NCBI GenBank assembly: GCA_021795275.1
Contig: JAJYPO010000027.1
Location: 1-16,640, forward strand
Origin: Nitrospirota bacterium
GTDB lineage: Bacteria > Nitrospirota_A > Leptospirillia > Leptospirillales > Leptospirillaceae
Length of the DNA: 16,640 nt
Direction of reading: 5' to 3'
Shown in pieces: positions 7,030-14,474 of this stretch. Position 1 is the stretch's first letter. Every line of letters starts with the position of its first letter. The position numbers were made by a program, and so were the translations under genes. The notes below the pieces were generated by a model. That model ran no database searches. It saw only the letters and a program-made list of their open reading frames with translations, and was not told where the DNA came from.

Positions 7030-8315
7030 AGACCGGCAAACCGGTCCGAGCTTTCCTCTTCCTCATCCTTGGCGACAAAGAGGATTTCCCTCCCGGACGG
7101 AGAGAAGACGGGACGGCAGTTGACCAGCTTCGCCGTGGCATCGACCGGAAGGATCCGGCTCGGAGCTCCCCCCGACACCTTCTGGAGAAAGGGCTCGGTG
7201 GGCCAGGTCCAGAAGGGCTTGGAATCGGGCCTGGTCCGGAGGTAGAGGAAGGACTCTCCCGTGGGTGCCCAGAGAGGGTAGAGGCTGTAGCCCGTCTTGA
7301 CCACGGGAACGGTCGATCCGGCCTCCGGATGGTAGAGGGCGATTCCCCGTCCTCCCGCTTCGAGCTGCATCTCCATCAGGACCTCTGTTCCCGCTCCGGC
7401 AAGCAGTGGATAAAAAAACTCCCGATGCTCGAGAATCACGTGGTCTTCCCCGGTCTCGAGGTCGAGACGGTGGATGGTGTTTCGCTTCTGGGGACTCTCC
7501 ACCCGACGGTCCCGGGTGTGGAACCAGAGGGACCGGCCATCGGGGGAAAAGGAAAAGTGGTCGAGATGCTCGGAGGTGCGGAAGATTTCGCGGGACGGCG
7601 AGCCCGGCTCCCAGAGATGCAGAAGGCATTCCTCCCGGAAACGGCCCTCCTTGAACCGGATGATATAGACCAGCCGGTCACCCGCCGGAGACCAGTGGAA
7701 GTCGCCCAGGGCCTCCTCCTGGGCAAACCGGCCTGAAGGCCAGTCGATCACGTTGACCGGGTTTTCTCCGAGGGGCCCGCTAACCGTGAGCTGGTCGCCC
7801 AGAATCATATGCTGCGTGGTCTTCCAGAGAATCTTCCGGGTGTAGGGCTTCCAGCGCTGGCGGGTGTGTACGGCGAGAAGACGCCCCGAGGGGGACGGCA
7901 GAAGGGCCTGGGGGCGAATCGCGTCCGGATCGAACGGAAAGGGCTCGACCGTTCCCGTCAGGGTGTCAAGCCGCTGCAGGGACCATCGGGCTCCGTAATG
8001 CTCCCAGTTTGCGCGGTCCTGATGGAAGGTGATGTACCGGCTGTCCGGAGACCAGGCATAAATCAGCTCGCTCGCGCCCCGTCCACGTTCCCGGTAGTTC
8101 ACCGCCACCAGATTCTTCCCCACGTCATGGAGAACCTCGCGGGACTTGGCGTCAAGGACTGTCAGACACCCCAGATCCCGCGTCTCGTGAATGGTGTCCG
8201 GATCGGTCAAGCGGACGAAGGCGATTTTGGAGGAGTCCGGAGAGAAGGAGGGAATAACCACCTCGACCTTTCCGGGAACCAGGGGTTCTGTTTCGATCGT
8301 CCAGTCATGGGCCAT
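6984..8315 (-). CDS. PD40/WD40-like beta-propeller protein (TolB-type repeats), function unknown
   Basis: The product has 443 aa and no signal peptide or membrane segment, so it is probably cytoplasmic, unlike periplasmic TolB. At least seven copies of the PD40 strand motif are present: SFSPDSSKIAFVR (23-35), AWSPDSRYITFH (87-98), LPSPSGRLLAVH (139-150), HWSPAGDRLVYI (207-218), SFSPDGRSLWFH (255-266), LWAPTGESFLYLR (348-360) and VFSPSGREILFVAK (403-416). Seven motifs fit a six- or seven-bladed propeller. No peptidase domain is attached, so it is not a DPP4/TolB-peptidase fusion. The ATG has GAGGAG nine bases before it and follows the glmS TAA by 21 bp. The gene overlaps or abuts uvrD. The role is unknown; a protein-binding scaffold is the default guess for such propellers. 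Confidence 0.82.
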   Translation of the reverse strand: MAHDWTIETEPLVPGKVEVVIPSFSPDSSKIAFVRLTDPDTIHETRDLGCLTVLDAKSREVLHDVGKNLVAVNYRERGRGASELIYAWSPDSRYITFHQDRANWEHYGARWSLQRLDTLTGTVEPFPFDPDAIRPQALLPSPSGRLLAVHTRQRWKPYTRKILWKTTQHMILGDQLTVSGPLGENPVNVIDWPSGRFAQEEALGDFHWSPAGDRLVYIIRFKEGRFREECLLHLWEPGSPSREIFRTSEHLDHFSFSPDGRSLWFHTRDRRVESPQKRNTIHRLDLETGEDHVILEHREFFYPLLAGAGTEVLMEMQLEAGGRGIALYHPEAGSTVPVVKTGYSLYPLWAPTGESFLYLRTRPDSKPFWTWPTEPFLQKVSGGAPSRILPVDATAKLVNCRPVFSPSGREILFVAKDEEEESSDRFAGLWRSRILDSGGAPTS

Positions 8316-8336
8316 GGCAAAAAACTCCTCAGTGTG

Positions 8337-10151
8337 TTATTCGACGGTCACCGACTTGGCCAGATTCCTGGGCTGGTCGACATCGTTTCCCGCCATGGAA
8401 GCGGCCCGGTAAGCCAGAAGCTGCAGCACCGCCGAGGCCAGAAAAACCCCGTCCCACCCCTGACAGGCAGGAATCGGGACGGAAGGAGGCGGATCATTCG
8501 CCTCCCCGCTGGCCGGACAGATCGTCAGGACCGTCCCGCCACGGGCCTCTATCTCGCGAATGTTAGACATCTCCTTGACGCGGAGCAGTGGGTCCACCAG
8601 GGGGGCCACGATCAGGACCCCCGGCTCCACCAGGGCGATGGGTCCGTGCTTGAGCTCACCACCGGGATATCCGTCGGCGGGACGATAGGTGATCTCTTTA
8701 AGCTTGAGGGCTCCTTCTATCGCCAGGGGATAATCGATCCCCCGTCCGATGAAGATGACAAACCGGGCATCCAGCACCTGCCGGGCCATCCGTTCGATCG
8801 CATCCGGACCGAGCGATCCCAGAAAGCCTTCCAGCCTTGCCGGAGAACGGACGAGGGCCGCGAGGGATTCCCGGACCTCGGGACTCTCCCTTCTCCCGAA
8901 GTAAAGCGCAAGCAGCCAGACCAGCGTCACCTGTGCAACGAACGCCTTGGTCGAGGCGACGCCGATCTCGGGGCCTGCCCTTGTCAGAAGGGTCGCCTCG
9001 GTCTCCCGGGTGATCGAAGATCCTCCGACATTGGTGATGCCCACCGTCAGGTATCCATCCTTCCTGGCCAGCTCCAGAGCTCCCAGGGTGTCGGCAGTCT
9101 CTCCGGACTGGCTGATCCCAATGACCCAGGCCCCTTTTCTGGCGCGCAGTGGACGGTAGCGGAATTCCGAGGCGATCTCGACCCTGACGGAAATGGAGGA
9201 AAAGGATTCGATCATGAGCCGTCCCAGGAGGGCGGCGTGGTAGGAGGTCCCGCAGGCGACGAAAACGATTTCGGTCGGATTGGGACCGAGACGCACGAGC
9301 TCCGGCAGGATCACCCGGCTGTTTTCTTCGGCCAGACGTCCCTCGAGAGTGTCGATGATCGCCCGGGGTCCTTCGTAGATCTCTTTTTCCATGAAGTGCC
9401 GATAATGTCCCTTTTCAGCCTGGACCGGATCCCAGGGCACCTCTTCGAAGACGGCCGGAACGGATTGGCCATCCTCGAGACGGCACAGGGAAAGTCCTCC
9501 GGGAGAGAGCGTCGCCAGAACCTCCGGAGGCAGCGGCATGACCCGCCTCGTCCACTTGAGAAAAGCGGGGACGTCCGAGGCGGCAAAATACTCTCCCTCC
9601 GCCTCCCCGAGAATCAGGGGCGCCCCTTTTCGAACAGCCACGAGCTGGCCGGGACATTCCTCGCTCAATACGGCCAGGGCGTAGCTTCCCTCCACTCCGG
9701 TCAGTCCCTTTCGGACCGCGGCCGGAAGATTGCCTTCTTCCCGGTACGCCCTGTGGATCCTGTGAGCCAGCACCTCGGTGTCCGTTTCAGAGGAAAAGAC
9801 GTATCCCTCTTCGATCAGCTCCCGGCGAAGGGCCCGCTCGTTCTCGATGATGCCGTTGTGCACCAGAACGATCGGCCCGGAGCGATGGGGATGGGCGTTT
9901 TCTTCGGTAGGGGCGCCATGGGTCGCCCACCGGATATGGCCGATCGCCGCACCCGGAAGACCCGACGTTCCCTGGAGCGCCTCGGTGAGGCGGGAGAGCT
10001 TTCCGGAGGCCCGGACCACTGCCATGGCCCCCCCCATGCCGAAGAATGCGACTCCCGAGGAATCATAACCACGGTACTCGAGGCGGGATAGGGCCTCCGA
10101 GACCACCCCGACGGGTTCGCGCGACCCCGCGTAGCCGATGATGCCACACAT
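8337..10151 (-). CDS. glmS: Glutamine--fructose-6-phosphate aminotransferase (isomerizing)
   Basis: GlmS makes glucosamine-6-phosphate from fructose-6-phosphate and glutamine, the entry step to UDP-GlcNAc, peptidoglycan and LPS. The N-terminal class II glutaminase domain reads MCGIIGYAGS, then YRGYDSSG, GHIRWATHGAPT, HNGIIEN and SETDTEVLAH. Two SIS sugar-isomerase domains follow (VACGTSYHAALLG, GISQSGETADTLGALE). The C-terminus ends in the family's LAKSVTVE. I start at the second of two adjacent ATG codons (10151), giving 604 aa. Removal of that Met exposes the catalytic Cys1, whereas the ATG at 10154 would bury it behind an extra Met. The start overlaps the glmU stop (A-TGA-TG), so glmU and glmS are coupled. 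No glmS ribozyme can fit upstream because glmU coding sequence lies there. Confidence 0.97.
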   Translation of the reverse strand: MCGIIGYAGSREPVGVVSEALSRLEYRGYDSSGVAFFGMGGAMAVVRASGKLSRLTEALQGTSGLPGAAIGHIRWATHGAPTEENAHPHRSGPIVLVHNGIIENERALRRELIEEGYVFSSETDTEVLAHRIHRAYREEGNLPAAVRKGLTGVEGSYALAVLSEECPGQLVAVRKGAPLILGEAEGEYFAASDVPAFLKWTRRVMPLPPEVLATLSPGGLSLCRLEDGQSVPAVFEEVPWDPVQAEKGHYRHFMEKEIYEGPRAIIDTLEGRLAEENSRVILPELVRLGPNPTEIVFVACGTSYHAALLGRLMIESFSSISVRVEIASEFRYRPLRARKGAWVIGISQSGETADTLGALELARKDGYLTVGITNVGGSSITRETEATLLTRAGPEIGVASTKAFVAQVTLVWLLALYFGRRESPEVRESLAALVRSPARLEGFLGSLGPDAIERMARQVLDARFVIFIGRGIDYPLAIEGALKLKEITYRPADGYPGGELKHGPIALVEPGVLIVAPLVDPLLRVKEMSNIREIEARGGTVLTICPASGEANDPPPSVPIPACQGWDGVFLASAVLQLLAYRAASMAGNDVDQPRNLAKSVTVE

Positions 10152-11605
10152 CATTCCTGTCCTTTTTTATTCGGTGATGACTGTCCGCTTCGGGAGGAAC
10201 CCCTCTCTTTCCTGCGGCGGTGATAGCGGATCCCTCCTTCGGCGCGGATCTCGGCTGGAGCTCTCCCGATGAGGAGCGCATCCTCCGGGAGATCCGAAAC
10301 CACCGTCGAGCCTGCGGCGATAACCGACCGGTCCCCCACACTGACGGGCGCCACGAGCTGGGTGTCGCTCCCGATGAAGACGCCGGATCCGATCCGCGTC
10401 TTGAACTTGTCGTAGCCGTCGTAGTTGCAGGTGATCGTTCCGGCTCCGACATTGGTGTCGGAGCCCACCTCCGCGTCACCGAGGTAGGAGAGATGGTTCA
10501 CCTTTGATTTGGCACCCACAACCGTCTTCTTGGTCTCGACGAAATTCCCCAGATGGGCCTCCTCCCCCAGATCGGTCCCCGGGCGAAGGTGGGCGAAGGG
10601 TCCGGCGACCGAGCGGTCCCGGAGGATCGCCTCAGTGGCCACGACGTAGTCCCTCAGGATGACGCCGTCACCCACCACCGTGTCGGCGAGGTGAACACCA
10701 AGGCCGATACGGCAGGAGCATCCTATCCGGGTCTTCCCTTCGAGAACGGCCTGGGGCATGATCACCGTTCCCGCGCCGATCGAGACGAGGGGTCCGATAT
10801 CGGTCCGGGAAGGATCCCAGAAGGTGACCCCCTTCTCCATGTGGCTCCTGTTGATGCGGGTTCTCAGATGGGCCGTCACCTGGGAGAGCTCTTCCTGGGT
10901 ATTGACCCCCAGCATGCACTCCGGCGTCATCGGGAAGGTGCGTACGGTTCCTCCTTCCTCCACCACAAGGGAGACGAGCGTCGTGAGGAATCTCTCGTTC
11001 TTGACGGAATCGGAGGGAACCCGCGAGACGGCGGAAAGAAGTATCTCCCGTGGAATGAGATAGATCCCGGCGTTCACTTCAAGGATCTTTTTTTCATCTT
11101 CAGAGGCCCGGCTCTCCTCCCGGATATCGACCACACAGCCGGAGGCGTCCCGGATGATGCGGCCATATCCCCGGGGATGGGAGAGTTCGGCTGTGGCAAG
11201 ACAGAGAGCTCCGGGAGACTCCTGCCCCATCCCGGCGAATCTCGCCAGAAGCCCCTCGTCGAGCAGGGGACCATCCCCGTTGACCACCAGCAGGTGGGAG
11301 GCCTTTCCCGAGAGAAAGGGGCCGCTCGTGGCGACGGCCTCCACCGCCCCCCACGTTCCGTCCATGACGGGCTGGACGACAAGGGCCGGCTTCCGGCCTG
11401 CGGGATCCTCGAGACCGGGATTTCTCCAAAAACCTTCGGGACGCACGACGACATGGATCTGCCCCAACAGCGATCCAAGCGAAAGGAGCGCCCTCCAGGG
11501 GTAGGAAACCAGGGTCTCGCCAAGGACGACCGATTCGACCTTGGGGACGGGAGAGGCCATCCGGGTTCCGAATCCTGCCGCGAGGATCGCTCCGTCAATG
11601 ATCAT
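10151..11605 (-). CDS. glmU: Bifunctional GlcNAc-1-P uridyltransferase / GlcN-1-P acetyltransferase
   Basis: GlmU acetylates glucosamine-1-phosphate and then transfers UMP to give UDP-GlcNAc. The 484-aa product has an N-terminal pyrophosphorylase domain (about 1-235) with LAAGFGTRM (8-16) and PKV, then NGDGP (109-113, metal Asp), EVNAGIY and GVNT (233-236). Next comes a left-handed beta-helix of hexapeptide repeats (about 260-460) with R341, GNFVETKK, H371 in NHLSYLGD, GAGTITCNYDG and IGSDTQLVAPV, which are the acetyltransferase active-site residues. The N-domain is more divergent than usual: GTWGA replaces GTGHA, and NERFLTTL replaces the NxExYLTD pattern. The C-terminus is a basic/Ser tail. 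The ATG has AGGAGGTG nearby, overlaps the DUF502 gene by 11 bp, and the stop overlaps glmS. Confidence 0.95.
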   Translation of the reverse strand: MIIDGAILAAGFGTRMASPVPKVESVVLGETLVSYPWRALLSLGSLLGQIHVVVRPEGFWRNPGLEDPAGRKPALVVQPVMDGTWGAVEAVATSGPFLSGKASHLLVVNGDGPLLDEGLLARFAGMGQESPGALCLATAELSHPRGYGRIIRDASGCVVDIREESRASEDEKKILEVNAGIYLIPREILLSAVSRVPSDSVKNERFLTTLVSLVVEEGGTVRTFPMTPECMLGVNTQEELSQVTAHLRTRINRSHMEKGVTFWDPSRTDIGPLVSIGAGTVIMPQAVLEGKTRIGCSCRIGLGVHLADTVVGDGVILRDYVVATEAILRDRSVAGPFAHLRPGTDLGEEAHLGNFVETKKTVVGAKSKVNHLSYLGDAEVGSDTNVGAGTITCNYDGYDKFKTRIGSGVFIGSDTQLVAPVSVGDRSVIAAGSTVVSDLPEDALLIGRAPAEIRAEGGIRYHRRRKERGSSRSGQSSPNKKGQE

Positions 11606-12242
11606 GGAACACCTCCTCTGGCATCCGGGACACGGGAAGGCGCGAGGGCATTCCCAGGCCGCCCGAGAGAATCATCCGTATCCCTTCCTCGACCGGGAGC
11701 TGGGTTTCGACCACCATGGATTCGGGAATGAAGGCCTGGACTCCGATATAGAGATTGTTGCTCGGAAAGAAGACGGACGCATATCGGACGGGATCTCCGT
11801 CCATGGTCACCCACGCCGTCAGAAATCCCATCGTATAGGCTCCTTCACGGGGATATTCCGCCAGGACGACCTTCTTGAACCCTTTGCCGCCGGAGGGGGA
11901 AAAGGCATCGAGGATCGTCTTGATGGCGGTATAGAGCTTCTTGAAGATAGGGATGTGCCCGAGAAGCCCTTCGACCATTTCCAGAAGCTTCCGTCCGATC
12001 ACGTTGGTCGCAATGACGCCGACCGAGAAGATCACCAGAAGAAGCACGGCCACTCCCAGGCCGGGGATAGGGCGACCCGCAAGAAGGATCACGAGAGGGT
12101 CGAGCAGGGAGTCGAGGAATATGAAGATGCGGTAGAGGATATAGCCCGAAAGGGCCACCGGCAAAACGATGAGCAGGCCGGTGATGAATTGCGTCCTGAG
12201 CGTGGTCCTAATCCTGTCGCCGCTTGCCTGAATCCACCCCAA
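11595..12242 (-). CDS. DUF502 family inner-membrane protein
   Basis: The product has 215 aa. Two membrane helices lie at about 18-43 (FITGLLIVLPVALSGYILY) and 60-82 (PGLGVAVLLLVIFSVGVIA). They are followed by family signatures: a HIPIFKKLYTAIKTILDAF helix, VVLAEYPREGAYTMGFLT, a VFFPSN segment where others have VPTTPNPTSG, and EEGIRMILSGGLGMP near the end. The biochemical function of DUF502 is not established. The start is TTG at 12242 (TTG-GGG-TGG) with GAAGGGGG upstream; no ATG is available. Its last 11 bases overlap the glmU start, so it belongs to the glmU-glmS unit. That contact with cell-envelope precursor genes is suggestive only. Confidence 0.9.
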   Translation of the reverse strand: MGWIQASGDRIRTTLRTQFITGLLIVLPVALSGYILYRIFIFLDSLLDPLVILLAGRPIPGLGVAVLLLVIFSVGVIATNVIGRKLLEMVEGLLGHIPIFKKLYTAIKTILDAFSPSGGKGFKKVVLAEYPREGAYTMGFLTAWVTMDGDPVRYASVFFPSNNLYIGVQAFIPESMVVETQLPVEEGIRMILSGGLGMPSRLPVSRMPEEVFHDH

Positions 12243-12286
12243 ATGGGCCCCCTTCAGAATGATTCCGAACCCTGAACCATCCCACC

Positions 12287-12316
12287 ATCGTACCTATTTT
12301 CCGATCTCTTGGGCAA
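12287..12316 (-). promoter_or_regulatory. Possible sigma-70-type promoter upstream of the DUF502-glmU-glmS unit
   Basis: In the 77-bp gap between the two membrane-protein genes, the minus strand has TTGCCC (12316-12311), an 18-base A-rich spacer and TACGAT (12292-12287). Each box matches the consensus at about four of six positions. The downstream TTG start would have a leader of about 35-40 bases. It is weak evidence; read-through from 12793 is the alternative. Confidence 0.3.
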
Positions 12317-12319
12317 GCT

Positions 12320-12793
12320 TCAACGGACCCAGCGGTCGACGGCGGTATGGAGGGCCACCCGGCGCGCACCTTCCCGAAAAACGATGGCAGGCTCGCGGTG
12401 GCTCTTCATCTCGTCCTGCCAGAGAGGGACATAGCGGGAAGACACGAAGTCCACCAGGGCCGACCGCCGGTCCCTGGCCAGACGGTCCCATCCGGGTCCC
12501 ACATGGACTCGCAGGACTTCGCCCTCGAATCGGAGAGAAGCGGCAAGCAGTGCCGGAGTCCCTTCGGAGGAAAAATCCTTGTTGGCCGCCGTCACGATTG
12601 CTCCGGCCTTTTCGCGCAGGTCCGTTTCCCGCTTCAGGATCCCCCGATTTCCGGCAGATCCCGCCGCCGGTCCGGAGATTCTGACCATCGTGACGACAAG
12701 GGCGACCAGAAGCGCCCCTCCCAAAACAAGGATCACCACTTTCTTGCCCACATCGCCTCCCGCGGACGAATCCATTCCCGGCACAAAAGACAT
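12320..12793 (-). CDS. Single-pass membrane protein of unknown function
   Basis: I chose the ATG at 12793 (MSFVPGMDSS), giving 157 aa. An upstream in-frame ATG at 12853 would run through the A/T-rich promoter region and give an N-terminus of arbitrary look. One membrane helix lies at about 19-38 (VVILVLGGALLVALVVTMVR), preceded by a Lys pair (GKK), so an N-in topology is likely. The soluble C-terminal domain includes RETDLREKAGAIVTAANKDF, LRVHVGPGWDRLARDRRSALVDFV and REPAIVFREGARRVALHT. The mix of 'VHVGPGWD' and 'FREG' strands suggests a small alpha/beta fold. I do not recognise a family. It heads the minus-strand unit, divergent from the NHL gene. Confidence 0.72.
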   Translation of the reverse strand: MSFVPGMDSSAGGDVGKKVVILVLGGALLVALVVTMVRISGPAAGSAGNRGILKRETDLREKAGAIVTAANKDFSSEGTPALLAASLRFEGEVLRVHVGPGWDRLARDRRSALVDFVSSRYVPLWQDEMKSHREPAIVFREGARRVALHTAVDRWVR

Positions 12794-12800
12794 TCCCTGA

Positions 12801-12824
12801 AATTTTATTGTATCATTCGAAGGA
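12801..12824. promoter_or_regulatory. Divergent A/T-rich promoter region between the membrane protein and NHL genes
   Basis: A rare A/T-rich island holds overlapping -10-like boxes facing both ways: TACAAT on the minus strand (12812-12807) and TATCAT on the plus strand (12811-12816). Neither has a convincing -35 box. A strong AAGGAG (plus, 12819-12824) follows at once. Two divergent start sites packed here would interfere with each other, which could link expression of the two genes. Confidence 0.45.
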
Positions 12825-12872
12825 GTGCGATGCCGATCCCCGTCCACCCCCATCCAGAGGGAGCCCCGGGAA

Positions 12873-14453
12873 ATGTCCAGATTCGCTTCATGTCGTCCTG
12901 GCTTTTTTTCCGTCCTGATTCAGATCCTCATCTTGCTGGCGGCCCCCGGAGGCCTTCACGCGGAATCGAGGAGCCACCGCTATTACCCGAGCCCCAGCCC
13001 GCAGTTTGCCTCCCAGCTCGAGATCGAGACCGTCTCCCTTCTTTTCCGAGACAACAACATTCTCGTCTCGGACACCCGCCACAATCTGATATTCATGAAC
13101 GCAAGCGGTCTCACTGAAACGGTCCCCCAGGTCTCGGCCTCCGGAATCCGTCTTCTTCCCGTCGAATCCGGACAGGCCGTGGTGGTCGCGGGCAACACAC
13201 ACACCGCCCCCGTCCCCACCTCCCTTCCACAGCCGGCCCTCTCGCTCGGGATCGCCCCCCTTTCGGTGGCCGAAGCGGGAAATCTCGTCTACATCGCCGA
13301 CGGATCCGGACGTATCGACGCCCTGAACCTCAGCGCGGGAGAGCAGGAGCTGATCCTGATTCCCGACTCGAAGATCCGGATCAATGCCGGAGCCCACATC
13401 TCCAAGCTCCTCAAGAGATCACCCACCATGGGCAAGCTTCTGGGAATGGCCACCACCCTTCCCATCGAGCCGGGGTATCTGTCGGCCATCGCCGGCGGAG
13501 GAACCATCCCCCTGGGCACCCTTCCCGTCGACGCCCTCCGGGCGCGGATCAGCCCGATCGCCCTGTCGGCCAACTCCGACGGACTCTTCATCGCGGGAGA
13601 GACGGGACATCTGATGTACCTGAACAACACGACCGCTCCCAGGACTCTTCCCGTCGTCGAAGGTCGGACGCTTCGCCAGGTGAAGGTCCGGCCGGGACAG
13701 ATTTTCCTGGCGGCCAGCCGCGGGGGCGAATCCGATCCGGAGCCGGGATCAGACCCCGTCCCGGCGCTGGCGTCGACAATGAATCCCATCACCCTCGTGG
13801 CCAGTGGAGATCGCCTCTTCACTGCCGATCAGGGGGGAGAAATCTTCGAGATCAACCTCTCCTCAAGCCCCTTATCCCTGCCCGACGTCGATGGAGAGGG
13901 TCAGCCGAATCTTCTCGACCCCGGGATGGCGATCCGGATCGCAGGGGGCGGAACACACCTCGTCCAGGGAACCCCTCTTCCGGCTCTCGAGGCCATGCTC
14001 AGACCGCGCTCACTCGCCTACGATCCCCGGGGCATCCTGTACACCGGGGACATCGAGGCCACCCTCGAGGCCGGACGGATTCTCGCGATCAACGTCTCCG
14101 ACCATCCGGTCCCTCTTCCCGTCATGAAGCACGGCACTTTCCGAAAGGTCACCCTGGCTCCAGGCCGGATCCTCTCCATTGCGGGCAATTCCCGCCGACG
14201 CCCTGTCGCACCGACGTCACCGACTTCAGCCGGTGACGTCGGCATCGAACCGGTCCAGCTCTCCTTCCGGAACGGTCTTCTGGCGGTGGGCGACCTTCTC
14301 GGTTCCATCGACCTCATGAACATGACCTTCCGGAACCGGCGCGCCTTTCCCAACGACCGCCAGAAGTCCCTGATCCTTCCCCCCGGGACAATCCTGTCCC
14401 TGATGGGAAACGGATTCGGATCCTCCGAAAAACCCAGCGACGAGGTCCCCTGA
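12873..14453 (+). CDS. Secreted protein of six NHL-like beta-propeller repeats
   Basis: The product has 526 aa from the ATG at 12873. This places a signal peptide at the N-terminus (SVLIQILILLAAPG, then GLHA|ES), with GGGAG nine bases upstream. An in-frame GTG at 12825 would add 16 hydrophilic residues. Six repeats each pair a 'xLxxxxNxLYxADxxGxIxxxN' start with a 'PGxIxxIAGGG' end: blades at about 50-109, 125-210, 226-284, 304-360, 377-440 and 459-515. Examples are NLVYIADGSGRID, RLFTADQGGEIFEIN and GILYTGDIEATLEAGRILAIN, with ends GYLSAIAGGG, GMAIRIAGGG and GRILSIAGNS. The pattern is that of extracellular NHL propellers (teneurin-like iAGgG turns). No enzyme domain or anchor is seen. It is the only plus-strand gene, alone in its unit, and ends in a hairpin shared with the opposing gene. 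The ligand is unknown; binding of protein or glycan is a guess. Confidence 0.8.
   Translation: MSRFASCRPGFFSVLIQILILLAAPGGLHAESRSHRYYPSPSPQFASQLEIETVSLLFRDNNILVSDTRHNLIFMNASGLTETVPQVSASGIRLLPVESGQAVVVAGNTHTAPVPTSLPQPALSLGIAPLSVAEAGNLVYIADGSGRIDALNLSAGEQELILIPDSKIRINAGAHISKLLKRSPTMGKLLGMATTLPIEPGYLSAIAGGGTIPLGTLPVDALRARISPIALSANSDGLFIAGETGHLMYLNNTTAPRTLPVVEGRTLRQVKVRPGQIFLAASRGGESDPEPGSDPVPALASTMNPITLVASGDRLFTADQGGEIFEINLSSSPLSLPDVDGEGQPNLLDPGMAIRIAGGGTHLVQGTPLPALEAMLRPRSLAYDPRGILYTGDIEATLEAGRILAINVSDHPVPLPVMKHGTFRKVTLAPGRILSIAGNSRRRPVAPTSPTSAGDVGIEPVQLSFRNGLLAVGDLLGSIDLMNMTFRNRRAFPNDRQKSLILPPGTILSLMGNGFGSSEKPSDEVP
14211..14242. repeat. Near-perfect 32-bp palindrome inside the NHL gene
   Basis: The left arm CCGACGTCACCG and right arm CGGTGACGTCGG are perfect 12-base complements around the eight-base centre ACTTCAGC. 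In that centre CT and AG can also pair, so 14 of 16 positions pair across the axis. Each arm contains the palindrome GACGTC. It encodes residues 447-457, the linker between blades 5 and 6. It looks like a REP-type palindromic insertion or a strong mRNA hairpin. Confidence 0.7.
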
Positions 14454-14474
14454 CCCGACTCTTCGGGTCAGGGG
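14447..14474. terminator. Bidirectional hairpin shared by two convergent genes
   Basis: Arms CCCCTGACCCGA (14447-14458) and TCGGGTCAGGGG (14463-14474) pair perfectly over 12 bp around a CTCT loop. The plus-strand stop TGA (14451-14453) and the minus-strand stop (14470-14468) lie at mirror positions in the two arms. No proper T-tract follows on either strand (GGTTTCG; ACCTCG), so efficiency as an intrinsic terminator is uncertain. It could instead block 3' exonucleases. Confidence 0.7.

Noticed and set aside
7809..10091. 760-codon plus-strand open frame opposite glmS and the propeller gene
   Set aside because: It lies antisense to two well-conserved proteins. The translation is Gly/Arg/Pro-rich with no motifs; long antisense frames are expected at this G+C.
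10152..10154. First of two tandem ATG codons as the glmS start
   Set aside because: It gives Met-Met-Cys; GlmS needs Cys as the first residue after Met removal, so the second ATG fits the chemistry.
10152..10400. glmS ribozyme or riboswitch upstream of glmS
   Set aside because: The region is glmU coding sequence up to the glmS start, leaving no leader.
12794..12853. Longer N-terminus (20 extra residues) for the membrane protein
   Set aside because: It would translate the A/T-rich divergent promoter zone; the ATG at 12793 places the membrane helix at a normal distance.
13384..13614. Short alternative-frame ORFs inside the NHL gene
   Set aside because: No ribosome site or motif; the main frame has a consistent repeat pattern across this region.
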